Source: JBEIHX01 sp040381075 (GTDB lineage: Bacteria; Pseudomonadota; Alphaproteobacteria; Caulobacterales; Aquidulcibacteraceae). Taken from it: DNA of 34,990 nt. The stretch is taken from contig JBEIHX010000036.1 in NCBI GenBank assembly GCA_040381075.1, forward strand, positions 1-34,990. The letters are read 5' to 3'. Both the position numbers and the translations under genes were made by a program. The notes under the pieces were generated by a model. That model had not been told where the DNA came from. It worked only from the letters and a program-made list of their open reading frames with translations, and ran no database searches. Position 1 is the stretch's first letter. Each line of letters begins with the position of its first letter. This document shows positions 16,187 through 23,737 of this stretch, in pieces.

Positions 16187-17023
16187 ATGGCCCGCATCGC
16201 CGTCGTTCGCGACGGACCCCTTGCCGTGATCACCCTTGCCGACCCCGCAGGGCGCAACGTCCTGTCGGACGCGATGCTGGAGGAACTCGCGCACGCCCTT
16301 GCGGCGGCCCAGGCGGACGCTGGCGTGCGCGCGATCATCCTCGCGGCGGAGGGCCCGGTCTTCTCGGCCGGCCATGACCTCAGGGCGCTCAAGGCGCTGA
16401 GCGCGACCTCCGGGTCTCATGAGCCGCCGGATGAGGGGCCGGATGAGGAGCCTGACGGGCGGGCGTTGCGCCTGTTCGCGCGCTGCGCCGCGGTGATGCG
16501 CATGCTTGCTGAGGGGCCGCTCGCCACGATTGCAGCGGTGGAGGGCGTCGCCACGGCGGCCGGGTGTCAGCTGGTCGCGAGCTGCGACCTCGCACTCGCC
16601 GGCGCGGATGCGCGCTTTGCAACGCCGGGCGTTGCGATCGGGTTGTTCTGCTCGACCCCGGCGGTCGCCCTTACCCGCACGGCGGGGCGCAAGGCTGCGA
16701 TGGAAATGTTGCTCACCGGCGAGATGATCGACGCCCACGCAGCCGCCGCCATCGGGCTGGTGAACCGGGTCACGGCCCCGGGCCAGGCGCTGTCGCAGGC
16801 GATGGAGCTGGGGCGGCGCGTGGCGGCAGGCTCGGCCGACGCCATCGCGCGCGGCAAGCGACTGATGGCGGCCCAGGCCTGCCTGGATCTGGCGGCGGCC
16901 TACGAGGTGGCTGGACGGGCGATGGCGCTGGACCTCATGACGCCGGACGCGACGGAGGGCATCGACGCCTTTCTGGCCCGCCGGCCGGCGCGGTTCGCAC
17001 CGCGCGCGCCTGGAGCGGGATGA
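16187..17023 (+). CDS. Enoyl-CoA hydratase/isomerase family protein (ECHDC3-like)
   Basis: 278 residues, crotonase fold. FSAGHDLRAL forms part of the CoA oxyanion hole; AAGCQLVASCDLA and FATPGVAIGLFCSTPAVAL are characteristic of the ECHDC3-like subgroup rather than classic hydratases. The activity and substrate of this subgroup are not settled. AGGAG lies eight bases before ATG 16187, which is preferred over ATG 16169. Residues 81-88 (PDEGPDEE) come from a 12-bp tandem duplication that inserts acidic residues in a loop. ArsC-like and mesaconyl-CoA hydratase genes follow on the same strand, so a role in CoA-thioester metabolism is a context inference only. Confidence 0.85.
   Translation: MARIAVVRDGPLAVITLADPAGRNVLSDAMLEELAHALAAAQADAGVRAIILAAEGPVFSAGHDLRALKALSATSGSHEPPDEGPDEEPDGRALRLFARCAAVMRMLAEGPLATIAAVEGVATAAGCQLVASCDLALAGADARFATPGVAIGLFCSTPAVALTRTAGRKAAMEMLLTGEMIDAHAAAAIGLVNRVTAPGQALSQAMELGRRVAAGSADAIARGKRLMAAQACLDLAAAYEVAGRAMALDLMTPDATEGIDAFLARRPARFAPRAPGAG
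16427..16450. repeat. In-frame 12-bp tandem duplication inside the enoyl-CoA hydratase gene
   Basis: CCGGATGAGGGG followed by CCGGATGAGGAG encodes PDEGPDEE (residues 81-88). The unit length is a multiple of three, so the reading frame is kept. Confidence 0.8.
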
Positions 17024-17095
17024 CCCGCGCCCTAAGTGATGCAGCGGCGGGGCGGCGGACCGCCGTCAATTGGACCAGAGTGGGCCAAACCTGCC

Positions 17096-17130
17096 CTGGC
17101 CATATTTCCACTGGCCATATTTCCACTGGC
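17096..17130. repeat. 15-bp tandem repeat, 2.3 copies
   Basis: Unit CTGGCCATATTTCCA occurs twice perfectly plus CTGGC. It lies 60-100 bases before the ArsC-like start, in its leader, and is AT-richer than its surroundings. Confidence 0.9.
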
Positions 17131-17192
17131 GAAACCGCCGCTGGCGGCCGGCGGGGGGAACGCGGCGCGCCAGGAAAGGGGACATCCGTGCG

Positions 17193-17543
17193 ATGACCAT
17201 GACCCTGATCCACCACACCGGTTGCGGGACCTCACGCAAGGCGCTCGAGCAGCTGCGCGCGGCCGGTTTTGAGCCGCAGATCCGCAAATACATGACCGAT
17301 CGGCTGAGCGTCGCAGAACTCAGGCAAATCGCAAAGATGATGGGCGACGCCTCCCCGCGCGCCTTTCTGCGCGACAAGGACGCAGCCGGCCTCGGGGTGA
17401 CCGCGGCGACCCCGGACGCCGCGCTCTATGCGCTGATGGCGGAGCATCCTCAAATCATCCAGCGCCCAATCCTGATCAAGGGCGCGCGGGCGGCTCTCGG
17501 GCGCCCCGTGGAGACCATTCTGGCCCTCGCCAGGGAGGGCTGA
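17193..17543 (+). CDS. arsC: Arsenate reductase ArsC (glutaredoxin-dependent type)
   Basis: 116 residues, thioredoxin-fold ArsC/Spx family. Canonical ArsC reduces arsenate to arsenite through one N-terminal cysteine and glutathione/glutaredoxin. The catalytic C11 lies in HHTGCGTSRKAL, with H8 before it. The arginines expected to bind the oxyanion appear in AFLRDKD, IQRPILIKG and ALGRPVE. The conserved MGDASPRAFLR block fits. No ars regulator or efflux pump is nearby, so it may be a housekeeping paralogue rather than an arsenic operon member. ATG at 17193 is used, since TLIHHTGC begins at once; ATG 17199 is an alternative. The leader carries a 15-bp repeat. Confidence 0.85.
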   Translation: MTMTLIHHTGCGTSRKALEQLRAAGFEPQIRKYMTDRLSVAELRQIAKMMGDASPRAFLRDKDAAGLGVTAATPDAALYALMAEHPQIIQRPILIKGARAALGRPVETILALAREG

Positions 17544-17568
17544 TGCGCCGCACATCCCCCTGCGAGCG

Positions 17569-17616
17569 CTGGCCGGTAAAATCTGGCCAATAAAGTCTGG
17601 CCAATAAAGTCTGGCC
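17569..17616. repeat. 14-bp tandem repeat, about 3.5 copies
   Basis: Two perfect copies of TCTGGCCAATAAAG (17582-17595, 17596-17609), a following TCTGGCC and a preceding diverged CTGGCCGGTAAAA. It fills the gap between arsC and mch. Confidence 0.9.
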
Positions 17617-17661
17617 GGGGAGCCCTTGACCAGGCGCCGGCGCGCGGCGATGGGATGCGCC

Positions 17662-18711
17662 ATGACAGCAAAATCCAGTTCCGGCGCCTTCTTCGAGGAC
17701 TTCGCGCTTGGGCGCGTCCTGCGTCACGCCACGCCGCGCACGCTCAGCGAAGCGGATGCGGCGCTCTATATCGGACTGACAGGCTCGCGGTACGCACTGT
17801 TCTCCTCCGACGCCTTTGCCCAGGCCTGCGGCCTGCCCCAGGCGCCGATCGACCCGCTGCTTGTCTTTCACGTTGTGTTCGGCAAGACGGTTCCAGACGT
17901 CAGCCTCAACGCTGTGGCCAATCTTGGCTATGCCGAGGGGCGCTTTCGCAGTCTTGTCTATCCCGGAGATACGCTCAGCGCCGTCTCTGAGGTCATCGGC
18001 CTGCGCGAGACGTCCACGGCCAGAGCCGGGGTCGTCTGGGTGCGCACCACCGGTCTTGATCAAACCGGCCAGCCACAGCTTGAGTACTGCCGCTGGGTGA
18101 TGGTGAACAAACGCGATCCCGCCGCGCCTGCGCCTGACGCCCACGCCCCGGCCCTGGCGGACAGCGTGTCCCCCGGCGATCTCATCGCGCCCGAAGGCCT
18201 TGATTTCTCAACCTACGATTGGGCGCTTGCGGGATCTGTGCACGGTTTTGAAGACTACGAGATCGGCGAACGGATCGACCATGTCGACGGCATGACAGTC
18301 GAGGAGGCTGAGCACCAGATCGCGACCCGGCTCTACCAGAACACCGCCAAGCCGCATTTTGACGCACTCCTGCAGGCGTCGTCGCGCTTCGGACGTCGGC
18401 TGATCTACGGCGGCGTGGCGATTTCCATCGCCCGCGCTCTGGCGTTCAACGGCCTCGCGAACGCCGCACTGGTCCTGGCGATCAACGCGGGACGCCACGT
18501 GGCGCCCCTGTTCGCGGGCGATACCGTCTATGCCTGGAGCGAAGTCCTCGACCGCGCGGATCTCAGCCCGGGCTGCGGCGCGTTGCGTCTGCGTCTGGTC
18601 GCGACCAGGAACAGATCCTGCGCGGATTTTCCGTACAGGACCGGCGCCGACTACGACCCGGCCGTCATCCTTGATTTCGACTACTGGGCGGCCATTCCCA
18701 AGCGGCGGTAG
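17662..18711 (+). CDS. mch: Mesaconyl-CoA hydratase (beta-methylmalyl-CoA dehydratase), MaoC family
   Basis: 349 residues with two hot-dog (MaoC-like) halves. It closely follows the Rhodobacter Mch pattern: FFEDFALGRVLRHATPRTL, SEADAALYIGLTGSR, PIDPLLVFHVVFGKTVPDV, RSLVYPGDTLSAVSEVIGLR, then DHVDGMTVEEAEHQIATRLYQ, FGRRLIYGGVAISIARALAF and DFPYRTGADYDPAVILDFDY. The enzyme interconverts mesaconyl-CoA and beta-methylmalyl-CoA in the ethylmalonyl-CoA pathway, used for acetate and C2-unit assimilation where isocitrate lyase is absent. ATG 17662 matches the usual N-terminus of the family; the ribosome binding site is weak. No other pathway gene is in the window. It converges with dnaQ across 19 bases. 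Confidence 0.9.
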   Translation: MTAKSSSGAFFEDFALGRVLRHATPRTLSEADAALYIGLTGSRYALFSSDAFAQACGLPQAPIDPLLVFHVVFGKTVPDVSLNAVANLGYAEGRFRSLVYPGDTLSAVSEVIGLRETSTARAGVVWVRTTGLDQTGQPQLEYCRWVMVNKRDPAAPAPDAHAPALADSVSPGDLIAPEGLDFSTYDWALAGSVHGFEDYEIGERIDHVDGMTVEEAEHQIATRLYQNTAKPHFDALLQASSRFGRRLIYGGVAISIARALAFNGLANAALVLAINAGRHVAPLFAGDTVYAWSEVLDRADLSPGCGALRLRLVATRNRSCADFPYRTGADYDPAVILDFDYWAAIPKRR

Positions 18712-18730
18712 GCGCGCACGCGACGCATGA

Positions 18731-19450
18731 TCACGTCGCAGGCCGTTCGAACTGCAGCCACAGCGCTGCCTGCAGGCTGGTGCGCACAAACCCGGCATGC
18801 GCCTCGGCCTCTGCGGCTGAGACCTGCGGTTTGAGCGGGCGTGGGCGCGCCGGGTAGACGCCCGCCGGCCCGAGCGGGCCGACGCGCTCTACTGCAAGGG
18901 CGGTCTCTTCAAATATTGCAAGGCGCTGTTCGCGTCCGCCGTTCAATTCCAGATAGGCGGTTGTAAGCAGGCGCGCGTCAGTGAGCGCGCCGTGGCGCAC
19001 GCGGTCCTCGAGGCTGATCGAGAAACGCTTGCACATGGCGTCGAGCGAGGCGGGCGCGCCCGGATAGCGCGCCTTGTACATCCTGAGGGTGTCGACGAAG
19101 CGCTCGCGGGCGATGACCTCGCGCCCGGCGCGCTTCAGTTCCGCATTGATGAAGGCGCGGTCGAACTCAGCGTTGTGGGCGACGAGCGGCGCGTCAGCGA
19201 TAAAGTCAACAAAGGCGTCGACCACCTCGGCGGCGGCGAAGACAGGCTTGCCGCGCAGCATCGCGTCGGTGATGCCGGTCACCGCCCCGGCTTCGGCGGG
19301 CATGTCGCGTTCCGGATTGATGTATGTCTGAAAGACCCGCCCCGTCGGGACGAAATTGACGATCTCGACGCAGCCGATCTCGACGATCCTGTGGCCCTCG
19401 GCGGGGTTGAGGCCGGTGGTTTCAGTGTCGAAGACGATTTCGCGGCGCAT
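18731..19450 (-). CDS. dnaQ: DNA polymerase III epsilon subunit (3'-5' proofreading exonuclease)
   Basis: 239 residues. DEDDh exonuclease motifs are all visible: D8 and E10 in FDTETTG, D97 in AHNAEFDRAF, and H153 with D158 in HGALTDARLL. The enzyme proofreads during replication as part of the polymerase III core. The C-terminal QVSAAEAEAHAGFV stretch fits the alphaproteobacterial form. It starts 9 bases after the coaE stop with no clear ribosome binding site, so translation is probably coupled to coaE. It is the last gene of the leftward block next to the inferred origin; dnaQ has the same relative place in Caulobacter. Confidence 0.95.
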   Translation of the reverse strand: MRREIVFDTETTGLNPAEGHRIVEIGCVEIVNFVPTGRVFQTYINPERDMPAEAGAVTGITDAMLRGKPVFAAAEVVDAFVDFIADAPLVAHNAEFDRAFINAELKRAGREVIARERFVDTLRMYKARYPGAPASLDAMCKRFSISLEDRVRHGALTDARLLTTAYLELNGGREQRLAIFEETALAVERVGPLGPAGVYPARPRPLKPQVSAAEAEAHAGFVRTSLQAALWLQFERPAT

Positions 19451-19459
19451 GGAGGGCTT

Positions 19460-20053
19460 TTAGGCTGCTTCGCGCAGCGCCGCCATCACCGCAGCCACCT
19501 GTGCGCGCGCATCCTCCACGCCGCGGCTCGTATCGATGACGAAGTCGGCGCGGGCCCGTTTCTCGGCGTCAGGCGTCTGTTTGGCGAGAATGGCTGACAG
19601 TTTTTCAGCCGTCATGCCCGGACGGGCCAGCACCCGGGCCCGCTGCATGTCCAGGGGGGCAGACACAACGACCACTTTCGCAACGCGCGCATCCCCGCCG
19701 GTTTCAAACAGCAGCGGCACGTCAAGGACAGCCACCCGTGCGCCCCCCGCCGCCGCCTCCGCCAGAAAGGCGAGCTGTGACTGGCGGACCAGGGGATGGA
19801 CGATCTCTTCAAGACGGCGCAGCGCCGCCGGGTCTCCAAGAACGGCCGCGCCAAGGGCGTTGCGGTCGATTGCTCCCTCGCGCACGGCGCCGGGAAAGGC
19901 CGCCGCGACCGGGGCGACAGCAGCCCCGCCAGGCTGATACAGCGCATGCACCGCCGCATCGGCGTCATAGACTGCGGCCCCAGCCTGCGCGAACAGGGCG
20001 GCGGTGGCCGATTTTCCCATGCCGATCGAGCCGGTGAGACCGACAAGCATCAT
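19460..20053 (-). CDS. coaE: Dephospho-CoA kinase
   Basis: 197 residues. It phosphorylates the ribose 3'-OH of dephospho-CoA in the last step of coenzyme A synthesis. The P-loop is GSIGMGKS at residues 8-15. DADAAVHALYQ and the lid region VLARPGMTAEKLSAILAKQ are family signatures. The start overlaps the aroE stop in ATGA, so translation is coupled. Length is normal for the family. Confidence 0.95.
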   Translation of the reverse strand: MMLVGLTGSIGMGKSATAALFAQAGAAVYDADAAVHALYQPGGAAVAPVAAAFPGAVREGAIDRNALGAAVLGDPAALRRLEEIVHPLVRQSQLAFLAEAAAGGARVAVLDVPLLFETGGDARVAKVVVVSAPLDMQRARVLARPGMTAEKLSAILAKQTPDAEKRARADFVIDTSRGVEDARAQVAAVMAALREAA

Positions 20054-20901
20054 CGCGCTGTCTCCAGATGGGCGCGCAGCCGCGCCCGCCCAAGCACCGC
20101 ATCAGGGCAGACCCCACGCCAGAGTGCAAAGGCGCGCGCCGCCTGATGAACCAGCATGCCAAGGCCATCGACCGTGTCGAGACCGGCTGCGTCCGCAGCC
20201 CCCAGAAATGGCGTGCGCAGCGGCCTGTAGACGATGTCGACGGCGATGGCCCCGGGGGCGGCGGCGCGAAACTCAGGATACGGGCCTGCACCGCCGGTGA
20301 GACCGGCCGCGCCTGCCTGGATGATCAGGTCAGCGCCCTCGACAAATCCGTCCACACGCTCAAGGCCGCCTGCCTCGAACTGCGCCCCGCCCGCCAGGTC
20401 GGCGAGCGCCTGCGCGCGCGCAGGCGTGCGGTTGGCGATGCGGATGTGCGCCGCGCCGGCGCGGGCGACCGCGTCAACGATGGCGCGCGCTGCGCCCCCC
20501 GCCCCGATCAGCACCACAGTCTTTCCGGCAGGCGACCAGTCCGGCCGGTCCTGCCGCACCCCATCCAGGAAGCCCTCGGCGTCTGTGTTGAAAGCCTCCA
20601 GCGCGCCATCCGGGGCGACGCGCAGCGTGTTGGCCGCGCCGATGCGTCGGGCTGTGTCATCAGCCCGGTCAGCGGCGTCGAGGGCGCCCGCCTTGTGCGG
20701 CACGGTGACATTGGCGCCGGCGAAGCCCCATGCCGGGAGGGCGCGCAGCCTGGAGGCCGCGTCCCCGGTCAGACGCAGCGCGACATAGGCTGCGTCCATG
20801 GCGTGATCGGCGAACCAGGCGTTGTGCAGGATCGGCGACAGCGAATGGGCGATCGGATCGCCGAAGACCGCATAGACCTGCGACGCGCCGGTGACTGTCA
20901 T
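20050..20901 (-). CDS. aroE: Shikimate dehydrogenase (NADP+)
   Basis: 283 residues. It reduces 3-dehydroshikimate to shikimate in aromatic amino-acid synthesis. The substrate pocket is seen in AHSLSPILHN (about 18-27), NVTVPHK with catalytic K70, and NTDAEGF with D107. The NADP fold has GAGGAARAI and the NRTPARAQAL segment that recognises the 2'-phosphate. GLGMLVHQAA is near the C-terminus. It overlaps both neighbours by 4 bases (maf upstream, coaE downstream). Confidence 0.95.
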   Translation of the reverse strand: MTVTGASQVYAVFGDPIAHSLSPILHNAWFADHAMDAAYVALRLTGDAASRLRALPAWGFAGANVTVPHKAGALDAADRADDTARRIGAANTLRVAPDGALEAFNTDAEGFLDGVRQDRPDWSPAGKTVVLIGAGGAARAIVDAVARAGAAHIRIANRTPARAQALADLAGGAQFEAGGLERVDGFVEGADLIIQAGAAGLTGGAGPYPEFRAAAPGAIAVDIVYRPLRTPFLGAADAAGLDTVDGLGMLVHQAARAFALWRGVCPDAVLGRARLRAHLETAR

Positions 20902-21497
20902 GCCGTGAGCGCGCCCTGTTCCCGCAACACGTCGAGAAGCTCAAGAAGCGGCAGGCCGAGAATGGCGAAATAGTCGCCCTGCACCGATGAGAAGAGCTGG
21001 GCGCCCAGTCCCTCCAGCTGGTAACCCCCGACGCAGGACAGCGCGGCGTCGCCGACGTCATCCAGATAGGCGTCGAGAAAGCCGTCGGAGAAGGCGCGCA
21101 TGGTCAGCCGTGCGGTGGCGATGTGGCGCCACACCGGAGCGCCGTTCCTGGCGAGCACTGCGGCGGAATGCAGTTCGTGGCGCCGGCCGCGCAGCATCTG
21201 CAGGTTGGCGCGAGCCTGGCTGCGCGTTTCGGCCTTGTCGAACGCCCGCCCGTCGCAGGCCAGGATCTGGTCGCAGCCAAGCACCAGGCCCGGGTGGCGC
21301 GCCCCGATCTTCAACGCCTTCAGCTCCGCGAGCGCGTCAGCCTGGTCGCGCGGACTGAGGCCCTGGGCCCGCAGGGCCGTCTTGACGGCGTCCTCATCGA
21401 CATGCGCCGGGTCGACGTGAATGTCGACGCCAGCGGCGCGCAACAGGCCCGCACGGGTTTTGGATGCGGAGGCAAGGACAAGGACGGGCTCGCTCAT
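20898..21497 (-). CDS. maf: Maf-family nucleotide pyrophosphatase
   Basis: 199 residues. Maf proteins hydrolyse non-canonical or excess nucleoside triphosphates to monophosphates and were first linked to septum inhibition. The N-terminal LVLASASKTRAGLLRAAG is the family phosphate-binding signature, followed by HVDEDAVK and LVLGCDQILACDGR with the catalytic aspartate. The family serine-rich SxSxR motif reads SASKTR here, a K for R-type variation upstream of an R. ATG 21497 overlaps the stop of the preceding gene in ATGA, and its own stop overlaps the aroE start. An upstream in-frame start at 21581 lies inside the preceding gene and is rejected. Confidence 0.92.
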   Translation of the reverse strand: MSEPVLVLASASKTRAGLLRAAGVDIHVDPAHVDEDAVKTALRAQGLSPRDQADALAELKALKIGARHPGLVLGCDQILACDGRAFDKAETRSQARANLQMLRGRRHELHSAAVLARNGAPVWRHIATARLTMRAFSDGFLDAYLDDVGDAALSCVGGYQLEGLGAQLFSSVQGDYFAILGLPLLELLDVLREQGALTA

Positions 21498-22333
21498 GGG
21501 CGGCGTCGCTCGGCCAGGAGGTTGAGGATTTGCGCTGCGGTCTCCTCCACAGAACGGCGTGTGACGTCGATCGTCGGACACCCGATGCGGGCGAACACCC
21601 TTTGGGCGTGGAGGATCTCATCACGGATGCGGTCCTCGTCAGCGTATTCCCCGTCGGGGCTTTCCCCGATGGATCGCAACCGGTTGCGCCGGATCTCCAT
21701 GAGGCGTTCAGGACTGATCTTCAACCCGACGACGAGGGGATGACGCAGCGCGTAAACCGCCTCCGGCGGCGGGATGTTGAGCACCAGGGGAACATTCGCA
21801 GCGCGCACCCCGCGGTGGGCGAGATACATGCAGGTGGGCGTCTTCGAGGTTCTGCTCACCCCGATGAGGACCACGTCCGCATCGTCGAGATGATCAGCCG
21901 CCTGCCCGTCGTCATGGGCCATGGAGAACGTCACGGCGTCGATGCGCTTGAAGTAATCGGCGTCCAGGCTGTGCTGACCCCCGACCCGATGGCTCGCCTC
22001 GAGGCCGAGGTAGCGCACGAGAAGATCGAGCGTCGGATCAAGCACGGCAAGGTGCGGACACCCCAGATCCCGGCAGCGCTGCTCCAGGGCTGCGCGCAGA
22101 GACGTGTCGGAAATCGTATAGAGCACGACGCCAGGCGCGCTTTCGATCTCGCGCAGCACCCGGTCCATCTGCTTTGACGAGCGCACCAGATAATAGGCGT
22201 GTTCCAGCGGCGCGACATTTTCGAATTGCGCGGTGGTGGCGCGCATGATGCCCGACAGCGTCTCGCCGGTGGAGTCAGACACCAGATGGACGTTGAAGTA
22301 GATTGCGGGGCGCGGGAGTGGCTGTGGATCCAT
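21494..22333 (-). CDS. Pyruvate,phosphate dikinase/PEP synthase regulatory protein (DUF299)
   Basis: 279 residues. PPSRP proteins are bifunctional: they phosphorylate a threonine of pyruvate phosphate dikinase or PEP synthase with ADP and remove the phosphate with Pi. The N-terminal VHLVSDSTGETL and the P-loop-like IGVSRTSKTPTCMYLA (about 157-172) are diagnostic, and LNIPPPEAVYAL follows. ATG at 22333 is preferred; an in-frame TTG at 22366 would add 11 residues. It heads a leftward operon with maf, aroE and coaE, each overlapping by 4 bases. In Caulobacter the DUF299 gene is the first gene beside the chromosome origin, and it has the same place here. Confidence 0.92.
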   Translation of the reverse strand: MDPQPLPRPAIYFNVHLVSDSTGETLSGIMRATTAQFENVAPLEHAYYLVRSSKQMDRVLREIESAPGVVLYTISDTSLRAALEQRCRDLGCPHLAVLDPTLDLLVRYLGLEASHRVGGQHSLDADYFKRIDAVTFSMAHDDGQAADHLDDADVVLIGVSRTSKTPTCMYLAHRGVRAANVPLVLNIPPPEAVYALRHPLVVGLKISPERLMEIRRNRLRSIGESPDGEYADEDRIRDEILHAQRVFARIGCPTIDVTRRSVEETAAQILNLLAERRRP

Positions 22334-22693
22334 CAGGGGACAAGGCGGTGTATGAGTGTCTGGCAAGGCTGGCGATGGCGCGGGGGACAGCCAACGGCCG
22401 CCCGGGCGCCGGGGGTTTCACGCTTAGTGCCCCCGCCTTCGCCATGCAATCTTCCACAGGCATGAAGCTGGCGGAGGTCTCGGCGCGCAACGCTCCTCAA
22501 TCCGGGCACAGTGCTCCGACGGGTCAGTAAATCCGATGTTTCTGAAGCGCTTAGTTAACGATCCCTTCACCATGACCCTGCGGATTGCGTGTGGACGCCT
22601 TGAGGAGGAACCGGGATAACGGCCACTATCACCAGGACAGCAGGGTCCTTATGATTCTGACTCCCTTTTCTTTCTATAGGTCTTTGGACTCTC
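22334..22693. other. Probable chromosomal origin of replication (oriC) between PPSRP gene and hemE
   Basis: Non-coding divergent gap. Seen: a CtrA-like box TTAA-N7-TTCA at 22555-22569, three GANTC sites within 39 bases (22653, 22659, 22687), an AT-richer stretch at 22648-22693 in GC-rich surroundings, and weak DnaA-box-like sites: TGTGGATCC at 22323-22331 (reverse complement GGATCCACA, overlapping the PPSRP start), TCTTCCACA at 22450-22458, TGTGGACGC at 22590-22598 and GGATAA at 22614-22619. No perfect TTATCCACA is present. Known: Caulobacter Cori lies between the DUF299 gene and hemE, is silenced by CtrA and uses weak DnaA sites. Genes on both sides are oriented away from the gap, as expected for an origin. 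Confidence 0.7.
22555..22569. promoter_or_regulatory. CtrA-binding-site-like motif
   Basis: TTAACGATCCCTTCA matches the CtrA consensus TTAA-N7-TTAA with one mismatch in the second half-site. It was the only such match I noticed in the window. Confidence 0.55.
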
Positions 22694-23722
22694 ATGACTG
22701 ACGCGATGAAACCCCTGATGCGCGTGCTGGCCGGCGAGCGCGTCGATCCGCCGCCAATCTGGCTGATGCGCCAGGCGGGACGCTATCTGCCCGAATATCG
22801 CGAGACGCGCGCACGCGCGAAAACCTTTCTTGATTTCTGCTATGCGCCGGCCCTGTGTGCAGAAGTGGCCTTCCAGCCGTTGCGCCGCTACGACTTCGAC
22901 GCCGCCATCGTGTTTTCGGATATTCTGGTCATTCCCGACGCCCTGGGCGTGCGCGTCTCGTTTGAGGACGGCGAAGGACCCAGGCTTGCGCCGGTGTCGC
23001 CGGAAGCGGTGGCGCGGCTCGACCCGGCGCAGGTGACGACACGGCTGGGCCCGGTCTATGAGGCGCTGGAGCGCACCCGGGCCGGACTGTCGCCGCATCA
23101 GGCGCTGATTGGGTTTGCCGGAAGTCCATGGACCCTCGCTGTTTACATGATCCAGGGCGCAGGGGGCCGTGATCACACCCCGGCCCGGGTGTGGGCGATG
23201 ACGCATCGTGATGCTTTCGCCCGGTTGCTGGAGGTGCTGGCGGAAGCCATCGCCCGCCACCTTGAGGCGCAGGTCCGCGCCGGCGCAGAGGCCCTGCAGC
23301 TGTTTGACTCCTGGTCTGACGGCCTGTCGGATGCGATGTTCGCAGAAGCGGTACTGGCCCCGACGGCGCGCGTTCTGGCGCGACTGAAGCACATGGGCGT
23401 CACAGCGCCGGTGATCGGGTTTCCGCGCGGCTGCGGGGCCCATCTGGCCCGCTACGCCGAGCTTCCAGGTCTGGCCGCGATCGGGGTCGACACCTCGCAG
23501 CCAGGCGCCAGCGTCCAGGCTCTGCCGAAGGGTCTTGCCGCCCAGGGGGCGGTTGATCCAGCCGCCCTGATCGCCGGGGGCGCTGCGCTTGAGGCGTCTG
23601 TTGACGCCAGTCTGCGGGACTTTTCCGGTCGGCCGCATATCTTCAACCTCGGACATGGAATTTTGCCGCAGACTCCGCCGGACCATGTGGCGTCCCTGGT
23701 GCGGCGGGTTCGAGGCGGATAG
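22694..23722 (+). CDS. hemE: Uroporphyrinogen decarboxylase
   Basis: 342 residues. It removes four acetate carboxyls from uroporphyrinogen III to give coproporphyrinogen III. The active-site parts are IWLMRQAGRYLPEY (R26, R30), VFSDILVIPDALG with D76, GFAGSPWTLAVYM with the conserved tyrosine, and FNLGHGILPQTP near the C-terminus. ATG at 22694 opens a normal N-terminus; ATG 22706 is possible. The ribosome binding site is weak. Its upstream region is the inferred origin with the CtrA-like box, so its promoter may be tied to the cell cycle, as for hemE in Caulobacter. hemH follows after 15 bases. Confidence 0.96.
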   Translation: MTDAMKPLMRVLAGERVDPPPIWLMRQAGRYLPEYRETRARAKTFLDFCYAPALCAEVAFQPLRRYDFDAAIVFSDILVIPDALGVRVSFEDGEGPRLAPVSPEAVARLDPAQVTTRLGPVYEALERTRAGLSPHQALIGFAGSPWTLAVYMIQGAGGRDHTPARVWAMTHRDAFARLLEVLAEAIARHLEAQVRAGAEALQLFDSWSDGLSDAMFAEAVLAPTARVLARLKHMGVTAPVIGFPRGCGAHLARYAELPGLAAIGVDTSQPGASVQALPKGLAAQGAVDPAALIAGGAALEASVDASLRDFSGRPHIFNLGHGILPQTPPDHVASLVRRVRGG

Positions 23723-23737
23723 CGGCGGGAGCAGACT

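Noticed and set aside
22334..22693. parS partition site in the origin gap
   Set aside because: No GTTTCACGTGAAAC-like palindrome was found there or noticed elsewhere in the window.
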